Shown here piece after piece: positions 23,093 through 35,870 of a DNA stretch of 64,000 nucleotides. The number at the start of each line of letters is the position of its first letter. The first letter of the stretch is position 1. A program made the position numbers and the translations under genes. The stretch lies in contig CM067087.1 of the NCBI GenBank assembly GCA_034008185.1, positions 41,496,590 to 41,560,589 of the forward strand, given 5' to 3'. Origin of the DNA: Gorsachius magnificus. Lineage: Eukaryota; Chordata; Aves; Pelecaniformes; Ardeidae. Under the pieces are notes generated by a model. The model had not been told where the DNA came from, searched no databases, and was given only the letters and a program-made list of their open reading frames with translations.

Positions 23093-26000
23093 TCTTACAT
23101 GCCCATGGTTTAAGGAAAGCAGACCAATATGAGAGCGTAGCCACTTTGCTCTGCACTGGTTTAATAACACTTTTGTGCAGCTCAAGTTGCCCTTACTGAA
23201 AGTCTTAAATTATGTGTTTAGTGCTTCCTTTCTGCTCATTTTAAGCTCAGTGGGAATAATTGCATTACCTTTGTCCGCAATTTCTTGAAGAGTCAGCAAC
23301 TAGGCTTTCTTGGAGCCAGTCCCCTTTATTGTTCAACAAAACATAGGTCTGTTTTTATTTATTTGGCTTTCAAGCCATTCTGTAATGTGCTGTGTGGCAG
23401 AGACATGGGGAGGGATGGGAAGACTCCAGACTTCTCTCACCATATTGACCTACAGATCGTGTGAGTGTTTTCATATCTATGCCCACATGTGTACATACAG
23501 GTGCATTGTACAAATCTGAACAAATGCATTGGTCTTGGCACAGATACCCCTTCAAACCTCCTCTGGAGCAGGAATGTGATGATCTCCTGAAGATCCCAGT
23601 GGCTCTCTGAGATTTTCCTTAGAGTTTATTTTGGGCTGTAACAATATGGTTTGACAAATAAAGACAAATGCATTAATCAAAACCTGATATAAATAGGTTT
23701 CAGTGACAAAACTTTTGTGGGGAGGTATATTGCATTTTCTCAGAAGTTAAGAAACTGAGCTAAAATATTAAAAATTTTTTCTTTAAATAATAAAGAATTG
23801 AACAAATACTTTGCGTGGGGAGGGTAAGGAAGAAGATAATCGCTGATAGTGTATTCATTTCAGCCTGCTTGGAACACAACCTATTTTGTATTTTTCCTCC
23901 TGGGAAAATCCAAATGTGTAAGCTGAAGGTCTCCTTGACCTTCTTGCACCCGAGTAGCCATCCAGCTAAGTCTGCTAATGGAGTCCACTTTAATACAGTA
24001 ATGTTTCTGTTTGGAGCACATTCAGATATGAGTTATGGCCATGGAGAAATCTTCTGATTCAGCTCTTCCACCTGCAGAGCTGCCCTGTGCAATCGCTGAG
24101 CCTGCAGCCCAGCGCGGCTCTCCAGGGCCACCTGCGATCCATCACCATGCACAGGCACTGCCGAGACCTCTGTGCAAGCAACACAGGGAGCTGAAGGAAA
24201 AACCCGCGGTGTGTTGTGATATAATTTATGCTAGTAAGCAGATTTAAATTATGTAAATTACTGTCTGCACTGAATCTGCCATCTGGAAAAAGTTATGCAT
24301 ACAAAAAATCTGTCGGGGCAATGCAAGGGACAGACTATCATTGAAAAGGGAGATGGGTTGATGGAATAAAACCAACCTGCTCTAGGAAAATTTATTCGTG
24401 TGCTACAGTCCATGGTAAAGCTATTCTTCTGTAATAGCCAGTTTAATTTAGTAGGATTGAAACAATTGTTTAAAGCTACTTTGGAATTTGAAGACTTCCT
24501 TGTTACCAGGACTGGATAGATGCTAGTTAGGATGCAAAGAAGGAGCGGGAGGGAATGTTGGTGTATCCAGAGCTGCAGGTGTGCAGGGGCCAGACAACAG
24601 TGTAAGGATAGGTGCAGAGGAGATGAGATGTGGCTTGAAAATGTTGGGGCAGAGGATAGGTTCTGCAGCCATCCTAGATGTAACATTTCTGGCAGTAAAT
24701 GAGAATTAGAGGGGTAAAGGCTACAGCACTTACTACCTCTCTAGCAGGTTAACCACCCTGGGGTCTCTTAGGTCAGAGCAGATTTGTCTGGTTTCTTCTC
24801 TCTCAAAGCAAGAGCTCCCATGAGCTGGAGGAGCATGCATCTTGAAGTTGCATCACCTAATGGCACATATTTTCTGGGCAATATGTCCTTTTATGAGCAG
24901 GTATTGCCTTACTTTCTGCTCCCAAGAGGTCCCAAGGTAAGACCTCTGCAGAGCATGTTACAGAAATCAATGCTGATGGGGAGATAAGGACTTCTAGGAC
25001 TGCCTAGAAAGGCAGAGGTTTGTTCTTCACATGCTCACAAATAGAAAAACCTCTTGGCTTTTCAACAAACCCACTTACATGTTTCAACTCGGCTACTTTT
25101 GTGTGCCTTCAGTTTAAGGAAGCAGCAGGGTCTCAGTGATGTGTCATTCATTACAAGAGTGGCACAGTACGTGTATTAGTAATATTCTCTAAAGCAGAGC
25201 AGTAATTACAGAATGCTTTGTCAAATTTTATTATCTGTTACTACAAAGTACTGTGTGCACTATTACAGGAACTTATAGAGAAACCTTACTGACTGCACGC
25301 CTATTAACTCAGTAGGCATGGCGTTTAATTTAAAAAAATAACAGTTGGAGACTGTCAGTGATGCTCCCATAAAAAGTACGCCAGCTTCTGCTGCAATGCA
25401 GAAGGGAAACAAATGGTTCCCATTTAGACTTGTCATACTGTAACCCTACAGAGCTGACTTACCATGATAAACTATTGTCATTGAATTGCATTCCCACAAG
25501 CCATTACTATAGCCTATTTAAAAAGCGTAACGCGATCTCATGTATTTCTAATTATTTGTGAGATGAAGGGATAAACGCTTCACAGTACTATTTTTTGCTT
25601 ACCATTCTCATAACTTGCAAAGCAGCTCTGAGTGCCTTGCCTCTTTCCATTACTGTTTATTAAACTGCTTTTTAATGAAATGGGTCAGCAATATTGTGAG
25701 ACACTGAGCTTTTACCTTGGACTGAAAAGTCTGTATTAATAGCTTTAGAGAGCAGCTTGCTGGACAGTGGAGGAGCAGCATTGGGTTTTGAGACAATAAT
25801 GCTGGTTAAATTGAAGATTACAGAGCTCTGAAGAGGAGAAGCTGGGTGTTTTTGAGCAGGCTTGCTTTTCGCAGCATACACTCACTTCTTTGAGGATTAG
25901 GTTGTGTATTGCTGAGCTAATGGACCGGCAAAGTTGGTCTTTCTTTTGAGACAAGCTATGTGTGGCAAGCTTTGAAGAAAGTATCAGTAAAGCTTGTTGT

Positions 26001-29000
26001 GGCTGGGGTAATGAGCGAGGAAACACATCACCCCTGTGCTGCGAGGCTGGGCAAAGCATAGCTGGTCAGTGGGACTCATGCAGGAAAGGACTAAAGGGAT
26101 AAACTGGTGCTTGCAGTGGAGCTGAAAGTCGGTGTAGTAATTCAAGCTTAGATTCCCCAGTTCATCCTCTTTGATCCTTTAAGACAACCAGTAGCAGTAC
26201 ACTTTGCTGCTAATTAGTTGCCACCATAGCTCACGCTCTTATAGCTTGGTCTTTCCTGCTGGATCCTATCCTAGAGCTGCTCTTCTCAGCCAGCGTTGTT
26301 GCATGCAGCACAGGGCTTGCATTCTGTTCACCACTTTCTCCACAACTATGGCTCAAAAAAAAAAAAAAGCAGCCTTCCAACTTTCTTTGTGGAGGAAAAA
26401 TCTGTAGTCCTTGCAGACAGTCTTAGAGGAAGGATGACTGCCTGTGCTCGATGCCACTGGGCTCCTTTAGGAAACTTCACCTGGGAGGAGTAGCTGCAGC
26501 ACATCCCCTTACATCCCCTTTGCAGGGTGCATGAACCCAGCTCGTCACCTTCTGCTTTCTCCACTGGCTCCCCACAGGGCATCGGGTCAGGCTCACCCAG
26601 AGAGCCCTTACATCTCAGCTGCCAGAAAGAGGTGAGTGCCAGTAGAAAATGAGGCCAAAATAATGACAGCTGTAAGGATAATCAGTGACCAGAGCTATTT
26701 GCCTATGGGGGTTGTCCTCTCTTCCTCAAAGTCCCCCCATCAAGGTTTGGTACTTTTGTACCAGAGGTGTCTTTACTCAGCCAGGGGCTATTTTCTTCAG
26801 TGCTGGAATGGATAGGGGAAATCCTGTGTGGTGTGTCAAATAGCAGATGAGACTAAACAATCAAAATTGCTTTATGTCCTTAAAAATCCATTATATGAAA
26901 CTGCTACAAATGTATGGCTTGGTGCTTTGGTGTAAGAAAGAGCAGCCTGTTCTTCCAGCTGGGTCAGTCTCTGGATTCTAGCCAGGCGATGGTCTCAAAT
27001 GTGCTTTGAATATGTTTTCAAACCTTGTAATATTTAAATAGAAGGGTCTGATGGGATAAGAGTAGAAAAGCTTGTTCTACCCTTGAGAAGAATCAGGCCC
27101 AGAACAAAGCTCCTCCATCTGCACTGTAGACAGGGCTGTCACTCCAGGGGGTCTCACAAAGTCCACGCTACTGATATTCAGGTTTTGAAAATGTGCAACA
27201 ACCTAACGTGCGATGGCAAGAAAAGTAATGACTCTACCATAGATAGAGTAAGTATTGATTAAATGTATTGTGCTGCTTCTCTGTCTGGTGAAATTAGAAA
27301 GGGAAAACATAAGATTTAAATAGAAATCCATTTACTTTCTCAATAGCTTTTACTGCTTCTGTGCTAAATTTAGTGATAATTAAGTTCTCTGTACTTGTTA
27401 CTACATGCTTCCTTCTCCTGGTAGCTCTTTCCCAGTGGTCAGCCCTTCTGCAGAAGCACAAGGGTTTTCCAGTATTGAGTAGCATTGTAACAAGCAATAG
27501 TTCATCCTTGGAAAAATACCTTTGTTTTCCTCTAAGCATCTACCAGGAGAAGATTCTGTTTATAATAGAGATTAAAATATTTGTATAGCTTCTTGTATAC
27601 TGTTATGAAAGCAATACATTGTAAAGAATCCATACCAATTTGGGCTGGAACCTCGACTGATCAGAGCAAGGTTTCCTTTTGGTAGTTTGCTCTTAGAATG
27701 GCATTTTATCATTAAGCGAATTTAGAAAAATATTTCATCCCAGTTGAGGCTGGCTTTTTTTGGTGCAGAGATGAGCTTGGCTGTGCTTGTAGAGGAGCAC
27801 AGCGATTCTTATTCACCTCTTAAGAAACCACAGGTCCCCTTGTAAGGGAACATCCTGAGAGCCCTCTGGCTTTTTGGTTGTTCCTGGCTACTCAGGTGAT
27901 GCTGCTGGAATGGAGGCATCTTCCCACTCCCTTCCCCAGTGGGAGAAGGTGCTAGTGAGGCTTGGGTCTCAGCAGAAGTTTCTTGGGTTGGGATTGCAGT
28001 GCTTTGGGGCCACTGTGCTTTTGTGTTTTGGTTGTTGGCTTCCTCTGCCTATGAAGATGGACTACCCAGAATGGGGGAGCTCAAACAACCAGAGAAAAAC
28101 CTTGCCTATGAGAGTTGCTTGAGACTTCTAGGCTTAAATCCTAAACTTAGGGATTATGTTTTGTGGTAGCTTGTAATGCTTTACAAAAGAGTCTGATGAA
28201 GTACTACATGCTTAAAGTTAACCCAGCCCATACCTCCCTTTTACACTGGAGAGCCCAGCACAGGGGGTGGAGGAAGGGCTGGTTTTCCTTTGCATGGCCA
28301 GTACACACTGGTATGGCCAAAACTGCCCCAGCAACAAAATGATCTTTGCAATCTTCCAAATGATGAGCGTCGGTTGGCTCTGAGAGATTACATAGCATTA
28401 TTGATCTGACCTTTCCTTCCCATGGCCAAAGTTTATCCACTTGTAAGGAGTTTTCTGTAGAAGTAGCGATTTGACCTTTACTGCTTTCAGCAATCCATGA
28501 TAAATGGAGCAGATGAACACCCAGTGCCAACATTTGCTTTTTTTTTTTAAAACCTGAATCTCCAGATTTTGACAGATATACCCTGTTAAATACTGCAGTT
28601 TCCAGGGGTATAACCATAACATTAAGGTAGCATCTTCAACTTAACATTTATATAACATTTCACTATAGCTTCTACCCTCGCCCCACCATACTCACACACA
28701 CAAACTGAATCTGTAGGGATGTGACTCTCCACGACCATTTGACCTTTTCTTCAGCTTTTCAGTCAATAAAGTTCACTTCTGTAACCTTATTGCAGCTTGG
28801 CAGTGGTTCTGTATTATGACAGTGGTATTTCTTATATTCTCGTAGTATTAAACTTGGCAAAACCAGGATGTTTCACTTGTAGGCTCAGCTGTGAAAGATC
28901 TTTGGTGTAATGGACTAACTTTAAAAATTGAAGGCACTATAAAAGCACCTTGAAAAGAAGAAATATAATCAGTCACGTTCTTTCATGTGTGAACCCAAGG

Positions 29001-31301
29001 GCTCTATCTTGCTTTTTGATGACAGAAAATTTCAAACTTCTGGTGAATTGAGTTTTTGTCCTTTCTGCCACTTAGATGGGGGAGAGATGCAGGTATTTAA
29101 AAGCAAGGTTATTTGGCTGTGCTCTTTCTGGCATTTCGTGCTTGTGAGTTCAGTCATATTCTTGGGAACCCAATGATCTGTCCCTCGTGGTAGAGACCTG
29201 TGCAATAATATCAGACAGTGGTCACAGAGTGTTTGGGTTTTCTTTTACTTGGAAGTATTGCAGCATTTTTGTTTGGTTTGGAGAAAGGGTGGATATGGAG
29301 CTCCAGAGCCAGATTGTGTTAGTATTTTCTAATATAGCTAGGTAAGAGCCATAAGAGCCACTGGTGATATTACCTCTGGGGGATTTCAGTGAATGAAGAG
29401 TGGTGCGGGCTTGGTTTTGGGTTTTCTGAAGCTGTCCAAAAGTTCTAATTACCATTATCACAGTGTGCAAGCTTCAGCTGTATTGCATTTTGCACAGCAA
29501 ATGAAGCAACAGTCCCAGCTGCATAGGATAACTCAAAGTAAACCCACATAAATGTCCTCTGGACTACCCAGCTTTGCACACTGTATCAAAAACTTCAGCC
29601 TCTCTTCTCATTGACCAGCCAGACTTCTCTTGAGCACAAATTAATAGGCTCATTAGTGGGAACATAGACTATGTGTTCTGCCTGCCTGATTTACTAATGA
29701 TCCTCAGGTGTCTTTCTGCTGATCCCCATCACATAGTGGAAGAAGTAGAAAGTATTTACAAGAATATATTAAACTGGGGGCATGTTTTTTGTCTTCGCCC
29801 TGTTTGCTGCTCAGACAGTATGTCCACCGTGGTCATCTGCTTTCCATCAGGGAAAACTGCTTGGAGTGGTGGTGTGGCTTGGGAAAGGAGGAGGGAGGCC
29901 TCGACATCCACCAGCAGCTCTAGTGGGTTCATCAAGAGTGGCCCAGGGCAGTTCTATTCCCAGACCATCTCCCATGCCATGGCTCAGGATCTTAATAGGA
30001 CTTACGGGTTAGGTCCAAGTCCACATCCTTGAAATGGTGACAAACCTCAGTGTTAAAATGAATGGGCTGGTTTTACCTTTCCTGACTGACACCATCTGGG
30101 GCTGCACTATGTGTAGTTCTTTTCTTTGTGAGCACTGTGATTTGATTTTTTTTTTCCCCTTTTTTTATCTGATCTTGTGATGTTTGGGAGATGGGGCCTT
30201 AATTTCCTGTCCTGTTGGATTTGTCTTTTCAAGCTTCCTAAGAATGTATGTTTTCAGGAAATTTGGACTACGAAGAGGCTCTGTCTGCACATTTTATCCG
30301 CAACAATGCAGTTGCAAATCTCAAACGAGGAGGGCAGAATTAACAAACCAAATGAAGCCAATATTGTATAATGCGATCATTATAGACTGACCGTATCTAA
30401 CTGAATTAGCTGCAGATACTGCAGTTCATGAAGTCACCTTTAGATTTCACAGCAAGAAAATTCAGTGGACCAAGACAGGATGCTGCAGAAAGCCAGCAGG
30501 TCAGAAGGACAGGCTTTTTGCTCCATGATTGCAGAATTAAACTTCGCCGGTATGTCTCAGCTGGGATTATCTGCTATTAGGTTCTCAGCTGAGCAGCAGC
30601 AAGTGCAGTTTTATTGCTTAGGGAAAGCTGTAACATGTTTAAAAACTTCAAGTACTTATAGTCTCATCAGACTGGGGAGTCCCACAAAGTCAGGGTTTTT
30701 TCCATTACTCTCTACTGACTTCTTACGTACATATATATATATATATATATGTATATACACACACACGAGCAGCCCCACGGCAGGTTTCACTTATTCAGTG
30801 TTGTAGAAATTTAAGGGTTGAGGCTGGGAGTTGTGCGTCTGCTTGGGTGGAAAAGCTTTGAGGAGGAAGAGCTTTTTCAAGCTTTTCAGGATGGAGCAGC
30901 CACAGAAATTACAAGCACCAAAAATGTCATGTTGAACAAGCTTTCCTGCCAGCTCTGGGCCCGGTCAGTTGGAGTTAGATAAAACTGTTGTCAGCTGAGG
31001 AGCAGGGTTAGGGGGACCTAGACACTTTTGAAGAAAAGATCAATTTTAGTCTGCCTACAATGTTTGTGACTAACATATCCTGACTCTTGTTCTTTAGAGC
31101 AACAAGTCTGCAAAATCAAAACAAAATTGCTCTGGAGACAATCCTATTTCCACTCTCCATGAAATATCAATACATGTATATCTTCTTAATGCTTGAAAAT
31201 TCATTAACAATTAAAGGTTGATGCAAACATCTAATGCATGTGGCTGAGGTTTAGGGATCTGCATCCCTGAGAGGAATCTGCATTGCACTAATGGCTTGTG
31301 T
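23093..31301. other. Intron 1 segment, no gene recognised
   Basis: AT-rich intronic sequence with only short simple repeats (a 14-base A run near 26347-26360, a T run near 28539-28548, the AT/AC microsatellite listed separately). Open frames of 60-142 codons occur on both strands, for example 24258-24686 (-), 28204-28617 (-) and 29673-30032 (+). None shows a recognisable domain. Confidence 0.5.
30729..30766. repeat. Compound AT/AC microsatellite
   Basis: About ten AT dinucleotides followed by gtatat and then about five AC dinucleotides. It is a simple sequence repeat in intron 1 and a probable length polymorphism. Confidence 0.9.
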
Positions 31302-32433
31302 TGTTGTTTAACCCCAGCCGGCAACTCGGCACCACCCAGCCACTCCTTCAGTCCCCTTGGTGGGATGGTGGAGAGAATCAGAAGAATAAAAGTGAGAAAA
31401 ATCGTGGGGGTGAGATAAAGACAGTCTAATAGGCAAAGCAAAACAAGGAATTAATTCCCTGTTTCCCATCAGCAGGCAGGTGCTCAGCCATCCCTAGGAA
31501 AGTGAGGCTCCAGCACATGTAACAATGACTTGGTGTCGTGGTTTAACCCGGCTGGCAACTCAGCACCACGCAGCCGCTTGCTCACTCCCCCCCCTCCCTC
31601 AGTGGGATGGGGGAGAGAATCGGGAAGGAGAAAAAGGTTAGAGCCGAGGGCTGAGATAAAGACAGTTTAATAAGAGAAAATAATAATAATAATGAGAATG
31701 ATAACAAAATATACAGAATATACAAAACGAATGATGCACAATGCAATTGCTCACCACCCGCCGACTGATGCCCAGCCCGTCCCGAGCAGCGATCAGTACC
31801 CGAGCAGCGATCAGTCTCCCCGCGACTGACCGACCAACTAAACCCCCCTGAGCATGACGTTCTATGGTATGGAATAGCTCTTTGGACAGTTTGGGTCCTA
31901 GCTGTGTTGTACTCCCAGCTTGTTATGCACCTGACCGAGCAGGAGAAGCTCAAAAAGTCCTTGAACAGTCTGAGCACTGCTTGGCAACAACTAAAAACAT
32001 CAGTGTGTTATCAACATTCTTCTAGCACTAAATCCAAAGCACAGCACTATGCTAGCTTCTGTGAAGAAAATTAACTCTATCCCAGCCGAAACCAGGACAC
32101 TTGGGAAGACAAAACGCCATCACTTTGAATGTCCTCCCCTTCCTTCTTCTCCCAGCTTTATGTGCTGAGGATGACACCATATGGCATGGGATATCCTTTT
32201 GGTCAGTTGGGGTCAGCTCTCCTAGCCGTGCCCCCTCCCAGCTTCTTGTGCCCCTTCAGCCTCCTCGCTGGTAGGGTGGGGTCAGAGGCAGAAAAGGCTT
32301 TGGCTCTGTGTAAGCCCTGCTCAGCAGTAACTAAAATATCCCTGGGTTATCAACAGTTTCCAGCACAAATCCAAAACAGACCCATCCCAGCTACTGTGAA
32401 GAAAATGAACTCTACCCCACGACTGGTGCAACA
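31302..32433 (-). mobile_element. Solo LTR (A), interrupted by a second LTR
   Basis: This is the same LTR family as the provirus at 1.3 kb, in the opposite orientation. The left part (31302-31533) starts with gttgtttaaccccagccgg and the right part (32100-about 32433) ends near cccacgactggtgca. When the intervening LTR B and one copy of its duplicated target are removed, the two halves form one continuous element. On the minus strand a TATA-like cataaag lies near 32156-32162. No internal retroviral sequence is present, so this is a solo LTR from LTR-LTR recombination. No clear target duplication is visible at the outer ends, and the right end is worn. Confidence 0.83.
31534..32099 (-). mobile_element. 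Solo LTR (B) nested within LTR A
   Basis: A 566-bp LTR begins TGTCGTGG and ends ACCAGGACA (TG...CA). It is flanked by a perfect 5-bp target duplication, cttgg at 31529-31533 and 32100-32104. It inserted into the already resident LTR A, so it is the younger of the two. The terminal regions match the family (ggtttaacccggctggcaactcagcacc..., ctatcccagccgaaacc). The middle differs: an AAT-rich patch (31680-31695) and a short duplicated GC-rich block (31781-31819). A minus-strand ATTAAA word lies near 31667-31673. Confidence 0.87.
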
Positions 32434-35400
32434 TTAAAAGAGATGTTCTGGGGCTTCTTCAAATCCTGTCAGTCCACAATATATCTAGCCCTGTCATTTC
32501 AAAGTCTTAGTGAATCCTGCCCAAACAAACAAACAAAAAAAAAAGCATTGAGGGAAAAGTCTGCAAGGAGGGAGGCTGTGGGAGGAAGCCCTGCAGCTGG
32601 CTGGGGTGCATGGTAGATGGGGAAGACTTGGGGGTGCCTGGAGCTGCTGGAGCCCTGTGCTGGCTTGGGGCTTCTGAGAAAGGATTTGGTGCCTTATCAG
32701 CCCTAGTGAATCTGTTTTCATTTCTTTTTTAGACTTAAGCTCTGAGGTGAAATGGAAAAAAGTCTTGCACAATGTGCAACAGAAAGCCAAGTGACTTTTT
32801 TTTTAATCAAGCAAAGCAAAACCAACAAAACCCCTGTGGCTCTATCTGATTGACATTGTCTAAACCTATAAATATCTACAGCTGCATCACCTGCAGCTTT
32901 TCAGTAGATGCTTTTCAGGCCCCAAGCTGCATTTCAGCACTGCAGGAGTGCTAAGCCTTACCCTTGCAAAATGGGGGCTTACACACTTGCTTTGTCCTGG
33001 AGGGTTTTTTCTTTCCTTCCTGTTGTTCTCACCTCAAATGAGGTCTGTGTGGGTGGATTTACTTGAAGATCACAGAAGAAAACTCTTTCCCCCCACCCCG
33101 GTATTGCTTAATCTTCGAAGCATGCTGATTTATGCAAAAGGTGTTGAAGTTTTCACTTGGATTTTCTTGCTACTATGCAACTATATTGCTAGAAAAATAA
33201 TTTTAGTACAACTAGTAGTCTCTCTTGAGCCACTTTTTTCTCTCTTGACATTATTTCCAAATGTGTATTCACAAAAAAATGCTAAATTGTCTGTTTTAAT
33301 AAGTAAAATGCTCTGTTATAACATCTTACAATTTGATATGGCATAAACACGTGCATAAGTATGAATAGCATACCATGACTTAGCAATGCAGGACCTTAGA
33401 TTATTTAAACCTTGATACCCTTGTCCAGGGTGACATGTAGGAATGTACAAAAGAAGATATCTGGGGGGGGGAAGCCTGGATGTTGCTGTGTGGCCTGTGA
33501 ATTTGTTTCTCCAAGCCCTGAAGACAACTACATCTGTAGCCTATTTTGGTCATGACCGTGCAACTGAGCCTTCGGTCCATGCCTAACCTAAGCCTGTCCC
33601 CACCATGCCCAAGGTCTTTCCCTCTGCCCCAGGTCTCCTGCAGCCCAGCAGTGCCTCTTGCCGGTCCCTCTCCAGCTGAGCCATGCGGAGACCTCTGCAA
33701 TCACGTGGTCACAGGGAGGCTGGGCTCCATTTCTCCAGGATATTCAGAATGCTACAATATTATTACTGCACTTTTTTCAATAACCGCTGTAGTAAAGCAG
33801 GGTATTAGAAAGAATGTGAAACAAAAAAATCATTGTTGGTGTAATAAATCGCGATAAAATATCAAGATAACAAAAAATTCTGATGGCACTTCAACTTCTG
33901 CCTCAAGCAAGCTGTGAGATTAAGCTCTAAATTTGTTTTTAAGTATTTGTTTGTATTTTCTTTCTTTCAGGGCTAATCTACTGGTGCAAATTTGTTTCCT
34001 GATGGTAGAACTATAGGAAAAATGGAAATCCTTAGACAACCTTTTAAGTTTCTAGAAGAGTTTATTGCAACATAAAAAAGAATAATTTATGTGTAGGTGG
34101 AGGAAAAAAAAGAGAAATCAGACCTGAATGAAGATTTTTTTTTTTTGGTGAGCTTTTTGGCTTGTATGTATAGATATGCATGTAGATATGGGTATATGCA
34201 TAGTACATACACATGCACAGATGAAGTATATATACGTTGTCCTTAGACATGAAATCCAAGAATCAAAAGACAATTACAGGATGTTTCTTACCGGGCCTTT
34301 TCCCCTCTGTAAGGGGAGGAAAAATAACCTTGTGGAACTATTTGATAGTTCCAGTAAGAATTTTATTGTGATAGCAGATCAAGCGGACCGATACAGATCT
34401 GGTGATAAATGACAGGCTGCATTTTCCCATCATGCTTAAACTGGTCTCGAATCTTGACTTATGACTCTGGGATCTGGAGTGTCGTTTCCTTTCCATTTGC
34501 TTTACATAGCGCTCAGCCTCTGACTGTACAGAGTTTCCATTTTCATAAGCAAAATCAAATTCACTCCACTCTTAAATGGGGGAGGTTATGGGAGGTTTTT
34601 TGCTTTTGGTTTTTTTACCAGGCTTGAAGTGGAATATAGAAAACTGGAATGCGCTTACTATTTAAGGTCTGGATAATTAAGAAATACTTTTTACCAGGAG
34701 TTTGAAGTCTAAATTTCTGTTAATATTAAAACATTTCTCTTAAATGCTGAGTGGAACAGACATCTCTGCTCTGGTCAATGAATAATGAAGCAAGATATCC
34801 TTTCTCCCTTTGGAGTTCTGAATTAGAATAAGCATGGCTCTCTAGTTGTAAACTTGTCATTAGAAATTATCAGTGTATGGAATGGCACTAGGTGACAAAC
34901 TAGATATTCTTCTTTCCTTTGAACCGCATTCATGAAAATGTAGATGTCTTACTAGAATCTAATTTCTCTGCAAGCCTGTCCTGAGAAATGGACTTTTATT
35001 TCAAGATTAGGTCAATAAGTACACCTAGTTACCACTTTGAAGTTTTATCTTTGGATGATACAGTTGCAGTAAGCTTTGAAAATTAAGTTTCTGTTATTTG
35101 AAGATCTATTTACTGTCAAATCACCTGCCAATCTGCCACCTATTTTATCTAAACTGCTTATGTCCTTCCATGACTTTCTGTCACTGCCCTAGTCACCCCT
35201 TTTTGCAAAGTTTCCTTAGGGTGCCACGTTATTCGGGTTAGTGAAGGTGGTTGTTGTGAAAAGTGGCTAAACAAGCCCGTGGCCAGGCACTACATTTGCA
35301 GATGAAGTTCACTACAGAGAATGTAAATCGATGCATATGTGGGGGAAAATCTGCCCTTCACATATAAAATGATGGGCTCTGAGCTGATCGTTACCACAAG

Positions 35401-35649
35401 GGAGTGAGACATTAGCACTGTAATAGATATCTTGATGAAAATGTCAACTCAGTGCTTGGGAGGAGTAAGAAAACAAATACAATCCCAGTCATTATTAGGA
35501 AAATAACAGAGGAGGATGTCATCATGTTATCCTGATGTTACTGTATGCAGTGGTGCCTCTGCATGCCAACAGGACGGAGCAGAGCTGGAAATGCTCTGAA
35601 GGAAGGCAGCAAACAAAGTCAGTTGTAGAGGAGCCTCTGTATACGGATG
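32434..35649. other. Intron 1 segment, no gene recognised
   Basis: Unique-looking intronic sequence. It includes short homopolymers such as a G9 run near 33463-33472 and a T run near 34137-34147. The 132-codon frame at 32948-33346 (+) has no recognised domain and is treated as chance. Confidence 0.5.
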
Positions 35650-35870
35650 AGTAAGCCAGGGCTCTTCAGGTCTGCAGAAGAAAGAGCTGAGGCTGGGCAT
35701 GGTAGGTCATTTGTAATTGTCATTGCAACTGAAAGGATGAGCAGGATCAATTGTTCACTGCCTCTTCCATTAACAGATCCAAGGCACATCCAGTAGAGCT
35801 GGCAGGTACCCAGTTAGAATGAGTATGGGATGACATCCTTTGGTGCGTAGTTACCCAAATGATTGCAAGG
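35650..35870 (+). mobile_element. CR1 LINE fragment (region upstream of the 3' tail)
   Basis: The series 'gggctcttcagg-ctgcagaag-aa-gagctgaggctgg', 'ggat(g)agcaggatcaattgttcactgcctcttcc', 'ggcacatccagt...gctggcaggt' and 'ggtgcgtagtt' follows the order of the terminal coding and 3' region of CR1-type LINEs in birds. It is diverged and broken with no usable reading frame. The right end is uncertain and may run to about 35950. Confidence 0.6.

Noticed and set aside
28925..28960. Fragment 'ggcactataaaagcac' resembling the end of a core-SINE
   Set aside because: Too short, and the tRNA-like head and core could not be found upstream.
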